Source of the DNA: Mycobacterium vicinigordonae | Lineage (GTDB): Bacteria; Actinomycetota; Actinomycetes; Mycobacteriales; Mycobacteriaceae | Assembly (NCBI RefSeq): GCF_013466425.1 | Contig: NZ_CP059165.1 | Span: 2,976,001 to 3,040,000 of the forward strand | DNA length: 64,000 bases | Direction of reading: 5' to 3' | Part shown: piece after piece, positions 1-11,296 of the stretch | Layout: each line of letters begins with the position of its first letter | How positions within the stretch are numbered: the first letter of the stretch is position 1 | The notes under the pieces: model-generated | The model's database searches: none | What the model was told of the DNA's origin: nothing | Seen by the model: the letters and a program-made list of their open reading frames with translations, nothing else | Program-made: the position numbers and the translations under genes

Positions 1-1
1 C

Positions 2-703
2 GAGGAAGGCCTGGCGGCGCTAGAGGCCCGGGTCGGGCAACTAGGGCGCGAATTAGCCCAGGCCGCAACCGAACTCGGCAAGGCCAGACAGAAGGCGGCC
101 AAGAAATTGGCCAAGGAGGTTACCGCCGAGCTCTCCGGCCTGGCGATGGACAGGGCGGTCTTCACCATCGACGTCGCCACCGATTCATGCCAACCGGATG
201 ACCCCGCCGCCCTGACGTTGCCCTCCGGGGAGTTGGTCCGCGCCGGCGCCGACGGCATCGACGTTGTCGAGTTCGGCTTCGCGGCGCACCGCGGGATGTC
301 GGTGCTACCGCTGGCCAAGAGCGCCTCTGGGGGTGAGCTGTCTCGGGTGATGCTGGCGCTGGAGGTGGTGCTCTCGGCTTCGGCTACCGGCACCACGATG
401 GTGTTCGACGAGGTCGATGCTGGCGTAGGCGGCTGGGCGGCAGTCCAGATCGGCCGCCGGCTGGCCCGGCTGGCCCGTACCCACCAGGTGATCGTCGTGA
501 CCCATCTGCCGCAGGTAGCGGCCTACGCCGATGTGCATCTTGTGGTGCACAGCCAGGGTCCCAAGGGGGCCAGTGGAGTGCGGCGGCTAGATCATGACGA
601 TCGGGTGGCCGAGCTGGCCCGGATGCTCGCAGGCCTCGGTGAGTCCGACAGCGGCCGCGCGCATGCCCGCGAGCTGCTGGACACCGCGCAGGGCGAGCTG
701 TAA
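2..703 (+). CDS. recN: DNA repair protein RecN, C-terminal part (5' end outside window)
   Basis: RecN is an SMC-like ATPase that acts in double-strand-break repair. Only the C-terminal portion is present; the frame is open from base 2 and the start lies upstream. The first ~35 residues are a charged Ala/Leu/Lys-rich helix, consistent with the end of the coiled coil. Then come the ABC signature (SASGGELSRVMLALE), Walker B (TMVFDEVDAGVGG) and the switch histidine in VVTHLPQVAAYAD. The stop is TAA at 701-703. It lies upstream of steA, as in M. tuberculosis Rv1696-Rv1697. The identification is firm because all C-terminal ATPase motifs are intact. Confidence 0.95.
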   Translation, partial: EEGLAALEARVGQLGRELAQAATELGKARQKAAKKLAKEVTAELSGLAMDRAVFTIDVATDSCQPDDPAALTLPSGELVRAGADGIDVVEFGFAAHRGMSVLPLAKSASGGELSRVMLALEVVLSASATGTTMVFDEVDAGVGGWAAVQIGRRLARLARTHQVIVVTHLPQVAAYADVHLVVHSQGPKGASGVRRLDHDDRVAELARMLAGLGESDSGRAHARELLDTAQGEL

Positions 704-784
704 CTCAGCGCCTGAACGCAGAGAACTCGCCATCTGACGGCACACAACGCTCCACCCGACCGCCGCAGGGGCACTGGCGCTGCT

Positions 785-835
785 GCCCGTTGCTGTCCGC
801 GGTCCGTTGCTGTGCGCCGTCCGTTGCTGTCCGCG
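785..835. repeat. Three 17-bp imperfect tandem repeats
   Basis: Three contiguous 17-bp units share the core CCGTTGCTGTSCGC: 785-801, 802-818 and 819-835. Units 1 and 3 differ at one position. Unit 2 has two substitutions relative to unit 3. The array is non-coding and could vary in copy number between strains (VNTR-like). Confidence 0.75.
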
Positions 836-925
836 AGCGTCCCCTTAGGTGCGCTGATTTGCTGTTCAGACCGTACATTCGGGGCCTCTCGCGCCTAGGC
901 GTCGCGACCGATCGGCAACCCACCT

Positions 926-967
926 GTTACAGATGTGACGCTTTTAAACTTAAGTGACAGATGTTAC
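926..967. promoter_or_regulatory. Paired 14-bp direct repeats upstream of steA
   Basis: GTTACAGATGTGAC (926-939) and GTGACAGATGTTAC (954-967) match at 12 of 14 positions and start 28 bp apart. Each also contains an internal GTKAC repeat with 9-bp period. They flank TTTTAAACTTAA, a plausible promoter core. GTTAC/GTGAC half-sites resemble those described for the actinobacterial cell-division regulator MtrA. The regulator assignment is inference. Confidence 0.4.
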
Positions 968-1015
968 GGCGCGCCTCCGCGGTCAGACCGCGCTTCGCCG
1001 ACAGAATCTGCTCCC

Positions 1016-2197
1016 ATGAAGATGTCAGCGCTGCTATCTCGCAACAGCGACCGGCCGGGTCTGATCGGCACCGCCCGCGTCGACCGGAACATTGACCGAC
1101 TGCTGCGCCGGGTGTGCCCCGGCGACATCGTGGTCCTTGACATCCTCGATCTAGATCGCATCACCGCCGACGCATTGGTCGAAGCCGACATCGCCGCCGT
1201 GGTCAACGCCTCTCCGTCCGTCTCAGGCCGCTACCCCAACCTGGGTCCGGAGGTGCTGGTCAACAACGGGGTCACCCTGATCGACGAGACCGGGCCCGAG
1301 ATCTTCAAGAAGGTCAAGGACGGCGCCAAAATCCGCCTGCACGAAGGGGGCGTGTACTCCGGTGACCGCCGGCTCATCCGCGGCACCGAACGTACCGACC
1401 ACGACATCGCCGACCTGATGCGCGAGGCCAAGAGTGGCCTGGCCGCTCACCTGGAGGCCTTCGCCGGGAACACGATTGAATTCATTCGCAGTGAGAGCCC
1501 GCTGCTGATCGACGGAATCGGCATCCCCGACATCGACGTCGACATGCGCCGCCGGCACGTGGTGATCGTCTCCGAGGAGCCCAGTGCCGCTGAGGATCTC
1601 AAAGCCCTCAAGCCTTTCATCAAGGAGTACCAGCCGGTGCTCGTCGGGGTCGGTCAGGGCGCCGACGTCCTGCGCAAGGCAGGCTATCGGCCGCAGCTGA
1701 TCGTCGGCGATCCCGACCAGATCAGCACTGAAGTGCTCAAGTGTGGCGCCCAGGTGGTTTTGCCCGCCGACGCCGACGGGCACGCGCCCGGCCTGGAACG
1801 CATCCAGGACCTCGGAGTGGGAGCGATGACATTCCCCGCGGCCGGGTCCGCGACCGATTTGGCACTGTTGCTCGCCGACCACCACGGAGCGGCCCTGCTG
1901 GTCACTGTCGGCCACACCGCCAACATCGAGACATTCTTCGACCGCACCCGCTCGCAGAGCAACCCGTCGACCTTCCTTACCCGGCTGCGGGTGGGGGAGA
2001 AGCTGGTCGACGCCAAGGCGGTCGCGACCTTGTATCGCAACCACATTTCGGCAGGCGCCATCGCGCTGCTGGCGCTGACCATGCTGATCGCTATCGTCGT
2101 GGTGCTGTGGGTGTCGCGAACCGACGGCGTGGTGGTGCACTGGATCGTCGACTACTGGAACCAATTCACTTTGTGGATCCAGCATTTGGTGTCGTAA
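1016..2197 (+). CDS. steA: SteA-like septation protein (Rv1697 family)
   Basis: Homologue of actinobacterial SteA, which works with SteB in septum formation and cell separation. The 393-residue protein has a central region with a thiamin-pyrophosphokinase-like fold signature (around VGVGQGADVLRKAGYRPQ and IVGDPDQIS). A single C-terminal membrane helix (about residues 344-366, IALLALTMLIAIVVVLWV) anchors it with the N-terminal bulk in the cytosol. ATG 1016 is preferred over an upstream in-frame start at 935 because it gives the usual family length and the extra 27 residues look non-conserved. steB follows 22 bp downstream, so the two are probably co-transcribed. Confidence 0.9.
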   Translation: MKMSALLSRNSDRPGLIGTARVDRNIDRLLRRVCPGDIVVLDILDLDRITADALVEADIAAVVNASPSVSGRYPNLGPEVLVNNGVTLIDETGPEIFKKVKDGAKIRLHEGGVYSGDRRLIRGTERTDHDIADLMREAKSGLAAHLEAFAGNTIEFIRSESPLLIDGIGIPDIDVDMRRRHVVIVSEEPSAAEDLKALKPFIKEYQPVLVGVGQGADVLRKAGYRPQLIVGDPDQISTEVLKCGAQVVLPADADGHAPGLERIQDLGVGAMTFPAAGSATDLALLLADHHGAALLVTVGHTANIETFFDRTRSQSNPSTFLTRLRVGEKLVDAKAVATLYRNHISAGAIALLALTMLIAIVVVLWVSRTDGVVVHWIVDYWNQFTLWIQHLVS

Positions 2198-2219
2198 CCC
2201 TCGCTAGAACGGTGTGCTC

Positions 2220-3164
2220 ATGATCTCGTTACGCCAACATGCGATCTCCTTGGCTGCGGTATTTCTTGCCCTTGCCATCGGGGTAGTGCTGGGTTCGGGC
2301 TTCTTCTCCGACACCGTGCTGTCCAGCCTGCGCAATGAAAAGCGGGATTTGGCATCACAAATCAGCGGGCTCACCGACCAGCGCAACGCTTTGAACGAGA
2401 AGCTCAGTGCGGCTAACAATTTTGATGCTCAGGTGCTTGGCCGGATCGTTCACGAAGCGTTGGCGGGTAAGACCGTGGTCATTTTCCGCACTCCCGACGC
2501 CCACGACGACGACGTCGCAGCGGTGTCGAAAATCGTTGGACAGGCAGGTGGTTCGGTCACCGCAACCGTGGTGCTGACCCACGAATTCGTCGAAGCCAAC
2601 TCCGGGGAGAAACTACGCACGGTGGTCAACTCGACTGTCCTGCCCGCGGGTGCCCAACTGAGCACCAAGCTGGTAGACCAGGGTTCACAGGCCGGTGACC
2701 TGCTCGGGATTGCGCTGTTGACCACCGGCAAGCCCGAGGCGCCACAGGTCGACGACGCCCAGCGCGACACGGTGCTGGGCGCGCTGCGCGAGACCGGCTT
2801 CATCACCTACCAGCCCAACGAGCACATCGGAACGGCAAACGCCGCGATCGTCGTCACGGGCGGCGGGTTGCCCGCTGATGGTGGCAACCAGGGCGTCACT
2901 GTGGCACGGTTCACCGCGGCGCTGGCGCCGCGCGGCTCGGGCGCGGTGTTGGCCGGCCGCGACGGTTCGGCCTCCGGCAGCGCGGCGGTGGCTGTGGCCC
3001 GCGCGGATAGCGCCATGGCGGGTGCGATCAGCACGGTCGACGACGTGAACGCCGAGTCCGGCCGCATCACCGCCATTCTGGCCCTGCACGAGCTGGTCGG
3101 CGGTGCGCATCCCGGCCATTACGGCACCGGACACGGTGCGACGGCAGTGACCGTTCCCCAGTAG
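2220..3164 (+). CDS. steB: SteB / MctB-like membrane-anchored protein (Rv1698 family)
   Basis: Orthologue of Rv1698, described both as a copper-export outer-membrane channel (MctB) and, in corynebacteria, as SteB, partner of SteA. The 314-residue protein starts MISLRQHAISLAAV and has one N-terminal hydrophobic helix (about residues 8-27) that may act as uncleaved signal or anchor. A short coiled-coil-like stretch follows (residues ~38-60, rich in Glu, Lys and Leu), then a soluble alpha/beta domain. A GTG two codons upstream (2214) is possible; ATG 2220 matches the family N-terminus. Its position directly after steA supports the septation role. Confidence 0.9.
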   Translation: MISLRQHAISLAAVFLALAIGVVLGSGFFSDTVLSSLRNEKRDLASQISGLTDQRNALNEKLSAANNFDAQVLGRIVHEALAGKTVVIFRTPDAHDDDVAAVSKIVGQAGGSVTATVVLTHEFVEANSGEKLRTVVNSTVLPAGAQLSTKLVDQGSQAGDLLGIALLTTGKPEAPQVDDAQRDTVLGALRETGFITYQPNEHIGTANAAIVVTGGGLPADGGNQGVTVARFTAALAPRGSGAVLAGRDGSASGSAAVAVARADSAMAGAISTVDDVNAESGRITAILALHELVGGAHPGHYGTGHGATAVTVPQ

Positions 3165-3200
3165 GGCGTGTTCGCCGCGGCGAGAGCCGGTGGATGTTAG

Positions 3201-5669
<2,469 letters not shown>

Positions 5670-5673
<4 letters not shown>

Positions 5674-6614
5674 CGACGGCGCTGACGCTCGACGCGCAGC
5701 TGCAGGGCTATCTCGATCATCTGACGATCGAGCGCGGCGTCGCGGCCAACACGTTGAGCTCTTACCGCCGAGACCTGCGCCGCTACTCAAAACACTTGGA
5801 GGAGCGTGGTATTCACGATCTGGCACAGGTCGGCGAGCAGGATGTCAGCGAGTTCCTGGTGGCGCTGCGACGTGGCGATCCTGAGGCTGGGGCGGCGGCG
5901 CTGTCGGCTGTTTCGGCTGCGCGCGCGCTGATCGCGGTGCGCGGCCTGCACCGCTTCGCCGCCGCCGAAGGTCTTGCTGAGGTCGACGTGGCGCGCTCGG
6001 TGCGTCCGCCGACCCCGGGCCGGCGGTTACCGAAGAGCTTGACCATCGACCAGGTGCTGGCCCTGCTGGAGGCTGCCGGTGGCGAGGACGCCGCCGATGG
6101 CCCGTTGACTCTGCGGAATCGGGCGTTGCTGGAACTGCTGTACTCCACCGGGTCGCGGATCTCCGAAGCCGTGGGTTTGGACGTCGACGACATTGACACG
6201 CAGGCCCGCTCGGTGTTGTTGCGCGGCAAGGGTGGTAAACAACGGCTGGTTCCGATCGGACGCCCGGCGGTGCAGGCGCTGGACGCGTACCTGGTCCGCG
6301 GTCGCCCGGATCTGGCGCGGCGCGGCCGCGGAACCCCGGCGATCTTCCTCAATGCCAGGGGGGGTCGATTGTCCCGGCAGAGCGCGTGGCAGGTGCTGCA
6401 GGACGCCGCTGAACGTGCCGGCATCACTTCAGGTGTGTCGCCGCACATGCTGCGGCATTCGTTCGCCACCCATCTGCTCGAAGGCGGCGCCGACGTCCGC
6501 GTGGTGCAGGAGTTACTGGGCCATGCGTCGGTGACTACTACGCAGATCTACACGCTGGTCACTGTGCACGCGCTGCGCGAAGTGTGGGCGGGGGCGCACC
6601 CTCGCGCGCATTAG
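5670..6614 (+). CDS. xerD: Tyrosine recombinase XerD
   Basis: Site-specific recombinase that resolves chromosome dimers at dif together with XerC. The 314-residue protein has an N-terminal SAM-like core-binding domain (residues ~5-100) and a C-terminal catalytic domain. The catalytic set is visible: Arg in [13 protein letters not shown], Lys in [12 protein letters not shown], His-x-x-Arg in [15 protein letters not shown], His in [11 protein letters not shown] and the nucleophile Tyr in QIYTLV. GTG 5670 overlaps the preceding TGA. The gene is convergent with the methyltransferase that follows. Confidence 0.95.
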
Positions 6615-6625
6615 CGTGTGGGGAT

Positions 6626-7378
6626 CTAACCCAGGTAGTCCGATTCCAGCACCAAATCGGACATCAGCGACTGGTATTCGAGGTGGGTCTTGTGCTCCAC
6701 GGTCTGCCAGGTCTTGCCTTGCTGCTCATGCATGTAGGCGCGGTACTTGGGTGCGCCCGGCACCTTAATGTTGTCGGCCACCACGATCGAACCCGGGTGC
6801 AGCCAGCCGCGCTCCATGATGCTTAGCAGATCATCGAGGTAAGCGGCCTTGTCGTGATCGATGAATACGAAATCCAGGCTGGCGGAATCAAATCCGTGCT
6901 CATTGGCCAGCGTGTCCAGTGTGCGTCCGCCGTCGCCGATGGTGCCGACCACGCAGGTGATGCGCTCGCTTAGGCCGGCATGCACCCAGATCCGGCGGGC
7001 GTTGGCCGCGTTGGCTTCGGAGAACTCAACGGAGTACACCTTCGCCTTCGGAGCGGCGCGGGCGATCCGCATGGCGCCGTATCCGACATATGTGCCCAAT
7101 TCGAGCGCCAGCGCCGGATCAGCCCGACGTACCGCCGTGTCGAGCAGTTCCCCTTTCTCGTCACCAACGTTGATCAGCATCGACTTCTCGTAGGCGAACT
7201 TGTCGATGGTGGCCAGCACGTCGTCGACATCGCCCGCCTTGGCGTTCTTGAGCACATAGTCGACGGCGGCGGCTTCGCGTCCATCGCCCCACTGGCCGGT
7301 GTTCTTGAACGATCTGGCGCCGAGCCCCATCCGCAGGAGAGACCATCCCAGGGTTGGTAGGCGCGATATGAGACCCAT
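6626..7378 (-). CDS. COMT-like SAM-dependent O-methyltransferase (Rv1703c family)
   Basis: Class I methyltransferase of the catechol-O-methyltransferase type. The 250-residue protein has the SAM motif LELGTYVGYGAMRIA, the acidic motif YSVEFSEANAANARR, and metal/substrate residues in DFVFIDHDKAAYLDDL and VADNI, all in the expected order. ATG 7378 (MGLISRL) is chosen; the frame stays open far upstream, but that extension is low-complexity and runs into the parA promoter region. In M. tuberculosis several more genes separate xerD and parA; here this is the only one. The natural acceptor is unknown. Confidence 0.85.
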   Translation of the reverse strand: MGLISRLPTLGWSLLRMGLGARSFKNTGQWGDGREAAAVDYVLKNAKAGDVDDVLATIDKFAYEKSMLINVGDEKGELLDTAVRRADPALALELGTYVGYGAMRIARAAPKAKVYSVEFSEANAANARRIWVHAGLSERITCVVGTIGDGGRTLDTLANEHGFDSASLDFVFIDHDKAAYLDDLLSIMERGWLHPGSIVVADNIKVPGAPKYRAYMHEQQGKTWQTVEHKTHLEYQSLMSDLVLESDYLG

Positions 7379-7513
7379 CGGTGCCACCTTACGCAGCGCG
7401 GGAAAAACCGGGTCTGGCAGTTGCCTGCGGGTCGCCATACGCAGGCGGGCGCAGCCGTTACACTTTCCTGCGATGTCCCAGCAGACGCCCTTCACCAGCC
7501 GTCGCGACCGGGC

Positions 7514-8377
7514 ATGACCGACGCACCGGACAGTGGCCCGGAGCTCGGCCTCACCGGCCGGCCGGCGCGGGCGATTCCCGAGCCTGCGCCGCTGACCGGC
7601 CATGGCCCGGCCAAGGTCGTCGCCATGTGTAACCAGAAGGGCGGCGTCGGCAAGACCACCTCGACGATCAACCTGGGTGCGGCCCTGGCCGAATACGGTC
7701 GGCGCGTGCTGCTGGTGGACATGGACCCGCAGGGCGCGCTGTCTGCCGGGTTGGGCGTTCCGCACTACGAGCTGGAAAAGACCATCCACAACGTGCTGGT
7801 CGAACCGCGGGTGTCGATCGATGACGTGCTGCTCCACACCAGGGTCAAGAACCTGGACTTGGTCCCGAGCAATATCGATCTGTCCGCCGCCGAAATTCAG
7901 CTGGTGAACGAGGTGGGTCGCGAACAGACTCTGGGCCGGGCACTGTATCCGTTGCTGGACCGCTACGACTACGTGCTGATTGACTGCCAACCGTCGCTAG
8001 GCCTGCTCACGGTCAACGGGCTGGCCTGCGCCGAAGGTGTGGTCATTCCGACGGAGTGCGAGTTCTTCTCGCTGCGCGGGCTGGCGCTGCTGACCGACAC
8101 CGTCGACAAGGTGCGCGACCGGCTCAACCCGAAACTGGACATCAGCGGGATTCTGATCACCCGCTACGACCCGCGGACCGTCAATTCGCGCGAAGTGATG
8201 GCCCGCGTCGTCGAGCGGTTCGGTGATCTAGTGTTCGACACCGTGATCACCCGCACCGTGCGCTTCCCGGAGACCAGCGTCGCCGGAGAACCAATCACCA
8301 CCTGGGCGCCCCGATCCACCGGCGCCATCGCGTATCGGGCGCTGGCGCGCGAGTTCATCGACCGATTCGGCGTGTGA
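7514..8377 (+). CDS. parA: ParA/Soj-family ATPase of the scpAB locus (Rv1708 family)
   Basis: Deviant-Walker ATPase of the ParA/MinD class. The motif KGGVGKTTSTINLG lies near residue 40, VDMDPQGALSAGLG follows, and DYVLIDCQPSLGLLTVNGL carries Walker B. With start ATG 7514 the protein has 287 residues; an in-frame TTG at 7421 would give 318, the length of Rv1708, so the start is uncertain. This is the ParA-like protein next to scpA/scpB, not the oriC-proximal ParA. Its stop overlaps the scpA start (GTGA), so it is probably translationally coupled to the condensin genes. Confidence 0.9.
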   Translation: MTDAPDSGPELGLTGRPARAIPEPAPLTGHGPAKVVAMCNQKGGVGKTTSTINLGAALAEYGRRVLLVDMDPQGALSAGLGVPHYELEKTIHNVLVEPRVSIDDVLLHTRVKNLDLVPSNIDLSAAEIQLVNEVGREQTLGRALYPLLDRYDYVLIDCQPSLGLLTVNGLACAEGVVIPTECEFFSLRGLALLTDTVDKVRDRLNPKLDISGILITRYDPRTVNSREVMARVVERFGDLVFDTVITRTVRFPETSVAGEPITTWAPRSTGAIAYRALAREFIDRFGV

Positions 8378-9171
8378 ACGCCGCACCCGAGAGTGGCTTC
8401 CAGGTCCGGCTGACCAATTTCGAGGGTCCGTTCGACCTGCTGCTGCAACTCATCTTCGCGCATCGGCTCGACGTGACCGAGGTGGCATTGCACCAGGTCA
8501 CCGATGATTTCATTGCGTACACCAAGGCGATCGGCGCGCAATTGGACCTCGATGAAACCACGGCGTTCCTGGTGGTGGCGGCCACGCTGCTGGACTTGAA
8601 GGCCGCCCGGCTGCTGCCCGCCGGCCAGGTTGACGACGAGGACGACCTGGCTCTGCTGGAGGTGCGCGACCTGCTGTTCGCCCGGCTGCTGCAGTATCGG
8701 GCGTTCAAGCACGTTGCGGAGATGTTCGCGGAATTGGAGGCGACCGCGCTGCGCAGCTATCCGCGCTCGGTGTCGCTGGAGGAGCGCTTTGACGGCCTGC
8801 TGCCCGAGGTGATGATCGGGGTCGACGCCGCGCGCTTCGCCGAGATCGCCGCGATCGCATTCACCCCGCGCCCGGTACCCACGGTGGGCGTCGGGCACCT
8901 GCACGCCCAGTCGGTGTCGGTGCCCGAGCAGGCCAGGCACATTTTGGCGTTGTTGGAGACTCGCGGCAGCGGCCAGTGGGCTTCGTTTTCCGAGCTGGTG
9001 GCCGACTGTACGGTGCCGGTCGAGATCGTCGGGCGCTTCCTGGCGCTGCTCGAACTGTATCGGTCCCGGACGGTAGCATTCGACCAGTCCGAGCCCCTTG
9101 GCATGCTCCAGGTGTCGTGGACCGGGGAACGACCAACCAGCCAATCGCTGCTAGAAGTGCGAGACGAGTAA
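8374..9171 (+). CDS. scpA: Segregation and condensation protein A
   Basis: Kleisin subunit of the SMC-ScpAB condensin. The 265-residue protein begins with the typical segment FQVRLTNFEGPFDLLLQLI and continues with VTEVALHQVTDDFI and the helix FLVVAATLLDLKAARLLP. The C-terminal winged-helix region includes FSELVADCTVPVEIVGRFLALLELYR. GTG 8374 overlaps the previous stop by 4 bp, and scpB starts at the next base after the TAA. Confidence 0.95.
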   Translation: MNAAPESGFQVRLTNFEGPFDLLLQLIFAHRLDVTEVALHQVTDDFIAYTKAIGAQLDLDETTAFLVVAATLLDLKAARLLPAGQVDDEDDLALLEVRDLLFARLLQYRAFKHVAEMFAELEATALRSYPRSVSLEERFDGLLPEVMIGVDAARFAEIAAIAFTPRPVPTVGVGHLHAQSVSVPEQARHILALLETRGSGQWASFSELVADCTVPVEIVGRFLALLELYRSRTVAFDQSEPLGMLQVSWTGERPTSQSLLEVRDE

Positions 9172-9864
9172 GTGACCGAAGACATGCCAGATGGGCTAGA
9201 TGCTGGCATCGCCGATATCGCCGAGCCCGCGGAGCTGGATCCCGAAGAATTGGGCCGGGTCCTTGAGTCGCTGCTGCTGGTGGTGGACTCCCCGGTGACC
9301 GCCGAGGTGCTGGCCACTGTGATCGAGCGACCGGTTCGCCGGGTCGCGGAGAAGCTGCAGCAGATGTCCGAGGAACTCGCCGCTCGCGATAGCGGCATCG
9401 ACCTGCGGCAGAACGGCGAGGGATGGCGGCTTTACACCCGGGCCCGGTTCGCGCCCTACGTGGAGAAGCTGCTGCTGGACGGCGCCCGGACCAAGCTGAC
9501 TCGCGCGGCGCTGGAAACGCTGGCAGTGGTGGCCTATCGTCAGCCGGTGACGCGTGCGCGGGTCAGCGCCGTGCGTGGTGTCAACGTCGATGCGGTGATG
9601 CGGACCTTGCTGGCGCGCGGCCTGATCACCGAGGTCGGCAACGACGAAGACAGCGGGGCGGTGACGTTCGCCACCACCGAATTGTTTCTGGAGCGGCTGG
9701 GCCTGGACTCTTTGTCGTCATTGCCCGACATTGCGCCGCTGCTCCCCGACGTCGACACGATCGACGATCTCAGCGAATCCCTGGACAGCGAGCCACGCTT
9801 CATCAAGCTGGCCGGAGGTCAGCTGGCCGATTCGGCGGCGACGTTCGACGTGGACCATGACTGA
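9172..9864 (+). CDS. scpB: Segregation and condensation protein B
   Basis: Dimeric winged-helix partner of ScpA in the condensin complex. The 230-residue protein contains the typical ScpB stretch RAALETLAVVAYRQPVTRA, followed by VRGVNVDAVMRTLLARGLI and FATTELFLERLGLDSLSSLP. An acidic N-terminal extension of ~25 residues and a C-terminal tail are as in other mycobacterial ScpB proteins. GTG 9172 follows the scpA stop with no gap; the stop overlaps the rluB start by one base. Confidence 0.95.
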   Translation: MTEDMPDGLDAGIADIAEPAELDPEELGRVLESLLLVVDSPVTAEVLATVIERPVRRVAEKLQQMSEELAARDSGIDLRQNGEGWRLYTRARFAPYVEKLLLDGARTKLTRAALETLAVVAYRQPVTRARVSAVRGVNVDAVMRTLLARGLITEVGNDEDSGAVTFATTELFLERLGLDSLSSLPDIAPLLPDVDTIDDLSESLDSEPRFIKLAGGQLADSAATFDVDHD

Positions 9865-10616
9865 TGGTCGAATTCGATGAGCCGCAGGGAACCCGGCTGC
9901 AAAAGGTGTTGTCCCAGGCCGGAATTGCGTCGCGTCGGGCGGCGGAGAAGTTGATCGTCGAGGGTCGCGTCGAGGTGGACGGGCAGGTGGTGACCGAGCT
10001 GGGTACCCGGGTCGATCCCGACGCATCGGTGATCCGGGTCGACGGTGCCAGGGTGGTACTCGACGACTCGCTGGTCTACCTGGCGCTGAACAAACCGCGC
10101 GGCATGCACTCAACCATGTCGGACGATCGCGGCCGGCCGTGCATCGGCGACCTGATAGAGCGAAAAGTCCGGGGCAACAAGAAACTTTTTCACGTCGGCC
10201 GGTTGGACGCCGACACCGAGGGGCTGATCCTGCTGACCAACGACGGTGAGCTGGCGCACCGGTTGATGCATCCGTCCCACGAGGTGCCGAAGACCTATCT
10301 CGCGACGGTGACGGGTTCGGTACCGCGCGGGTTGGGTAAGCAACTGCGCGCCGGTATCGAATTGGAAGACGGGCCGGTGCGGGTCGACGACTTCGCGTTG
10401 GTGGACTCGATTCCCGGCAAGACGTTGGTGCGAGTGACACTGCACGAGGGACGCAACCGGATCGTGCGCCGGATGTTGGCCGCGGTGGGATTTCCGGTGG
10501 AAGCGTTGGTGCGCACCGATATTGGGGCGGTGACGCTGGGCAAGCAACGGCCGGGTTCGGTGCGTGCACTGCGCCACGACGAGATCGGGAAGCTGTACCA
10601 GGCGGTTGGGCTGTGA
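9864..10616 (+). CDS. rluB: 23S rRNA pseudouridine synthase RluB-like
   Basis: Converts a uridine of 23S rRNA helix 89 to pseudouridine. The 250-residue protein has an N-terminal S4 RNA-binding domain ([21 protein letters not shown], about residues 9-60) and an RsuA/RluB catalytic domain with the nucleophile Asp in [19 protein letters not shown]. The downstream motif [18 protein letters not shown] is also present. It lies between scpB and cmk, as in Rv1710-Rv1712, with overlapping start and stop codons on both sides. Confidence 0.93.
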   Translation: MVEFDEPQGTRLQKVLSQAGIASRRAAEKLIVEGRVEVDGQVVTELGTRVDPDASVIRVDGARVVLDDSLVYLALNKPRGMHSTMSDDRGRPCIGDLIERKVRGNKKLFHVGRLDADTEGLILLTNDGELAHRLMHPSHEVPKTYLATVTGSVPRGLGKQLRAGIELEDGPVRVDDFALVDSIPGKTLVRVTLHEGRNRIVRRMLAAVGFPVEALVRTDIGAVTLGKQRPGSVRALRHDEIGKLYQAVGL

Positions 10617-11296
10617 CCGGCATGGTGATAGCGATCGACGGTCCGGCTGGAACCGGAAAATCTTCGGTGTCAAGGGGATTGGCCCGCATTCTGGGAGCAC
10701 GCTTCCTTGACACCGGGGCGATGTACAGGATGGTGACGCTCGCCGCGCTGCGGGCCGGTGTCGACCCGTCCGATGCCGAGGCCGTCTCGGCATGTGCCGC
10801 TGACGTGCAGATCTCGATGGGATACGACCCCGATGTCAGCAGCTTTCAGCTTGGCGGAGAGGATGTTTCGGCACAGATCCGCGGTGACGAGGTCACCCAG
10901 GCGGTGTCCGCGGTGTCGGCGGTGCCTACGGTGCGAACGCGGTTGGTCGACATCCAACGGGAGTTGTCACAGGGTGCCGCGCCGATTGTCGTGGAGGGCC
11001 GCGACATCGGTACCGTGGTGTTTCCCGATGCGCCGGTGAAGATTTACCTCACCGCATCGGCGGAGACACGTGCGCAACGCCGTAACGCCCAGAATGTCAG
11101 GGCCGGATTCCCCGACGACTACGAGGCGGTGCTGGCCGACGTGCGCCGCCGCGACTATCTGGACTCGACTCGGGCAGTGTCGCCGTTGCGGGCAGCCGCG
11201 GATGCAATCGTCGTCGACACTGGCGACATGACCGAAGCGCAAGTGATCGCCCACTTGCAGAAGTTGGTCACCCAGAGAAGTGAGGCGGTACGGTGA
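10613..11296 (+). CDS. cmk: Cytidylate kinase
   Basis: Phosphorylates CMP and dCMP. The 227-residue protein has the P-loop [18 protein letters not shown] near the N-terminus, LDTGAMYR for nucleotide-monophosphate binding, [23 protein letters not shown], and a lid region around [18 protein letters not shown] 10613 overlaps the rluB stop by 4 bp; ATG 10622 ([10 protein letters not shown]) is an alternative start. The stop overlaps the der start. Confidence 0.95.
   Translation: MTGMVIAIDGPAGTGKSSVSRGLARILGARFLDTGAMYRMVTLAALRAGVDPSDAEAVSACAADVQISMGYDPDVSSFQLGGEDVSAQIRGDEVTQAVSAVSAVPTVRTRLVDIQRELSQGAAPIVVEGRDIGTVVFPDAPVKIYLTASAETRAQRRNAQNVRAGFPDDYEAVLADVRRRDYLDSTRAVSPLRAAADAIVVDTGDMTEAQVIAHLQKLVTQRSEAVR

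Larger units (their letters stand above)
704..1015. other. recN-steA intergenic region
   Basis: A 312-bp gap without a convincing gene. It holds three 17-bp tandem repeats (785-835) and, nearer steA, two near-identical 14-mers (926-939 and 954-967) flanking an AT-rich stretch around 941-953. These are listed separately. Confidence 0.6.

Noticed and set aside
1223..2185. Long minus-strand open frame opposite steA
   Set aside because: It mirrors the codon bias of steA, has no family motifs and no Shine-Dalgarno site; it is a shadow of a high-GC gene.
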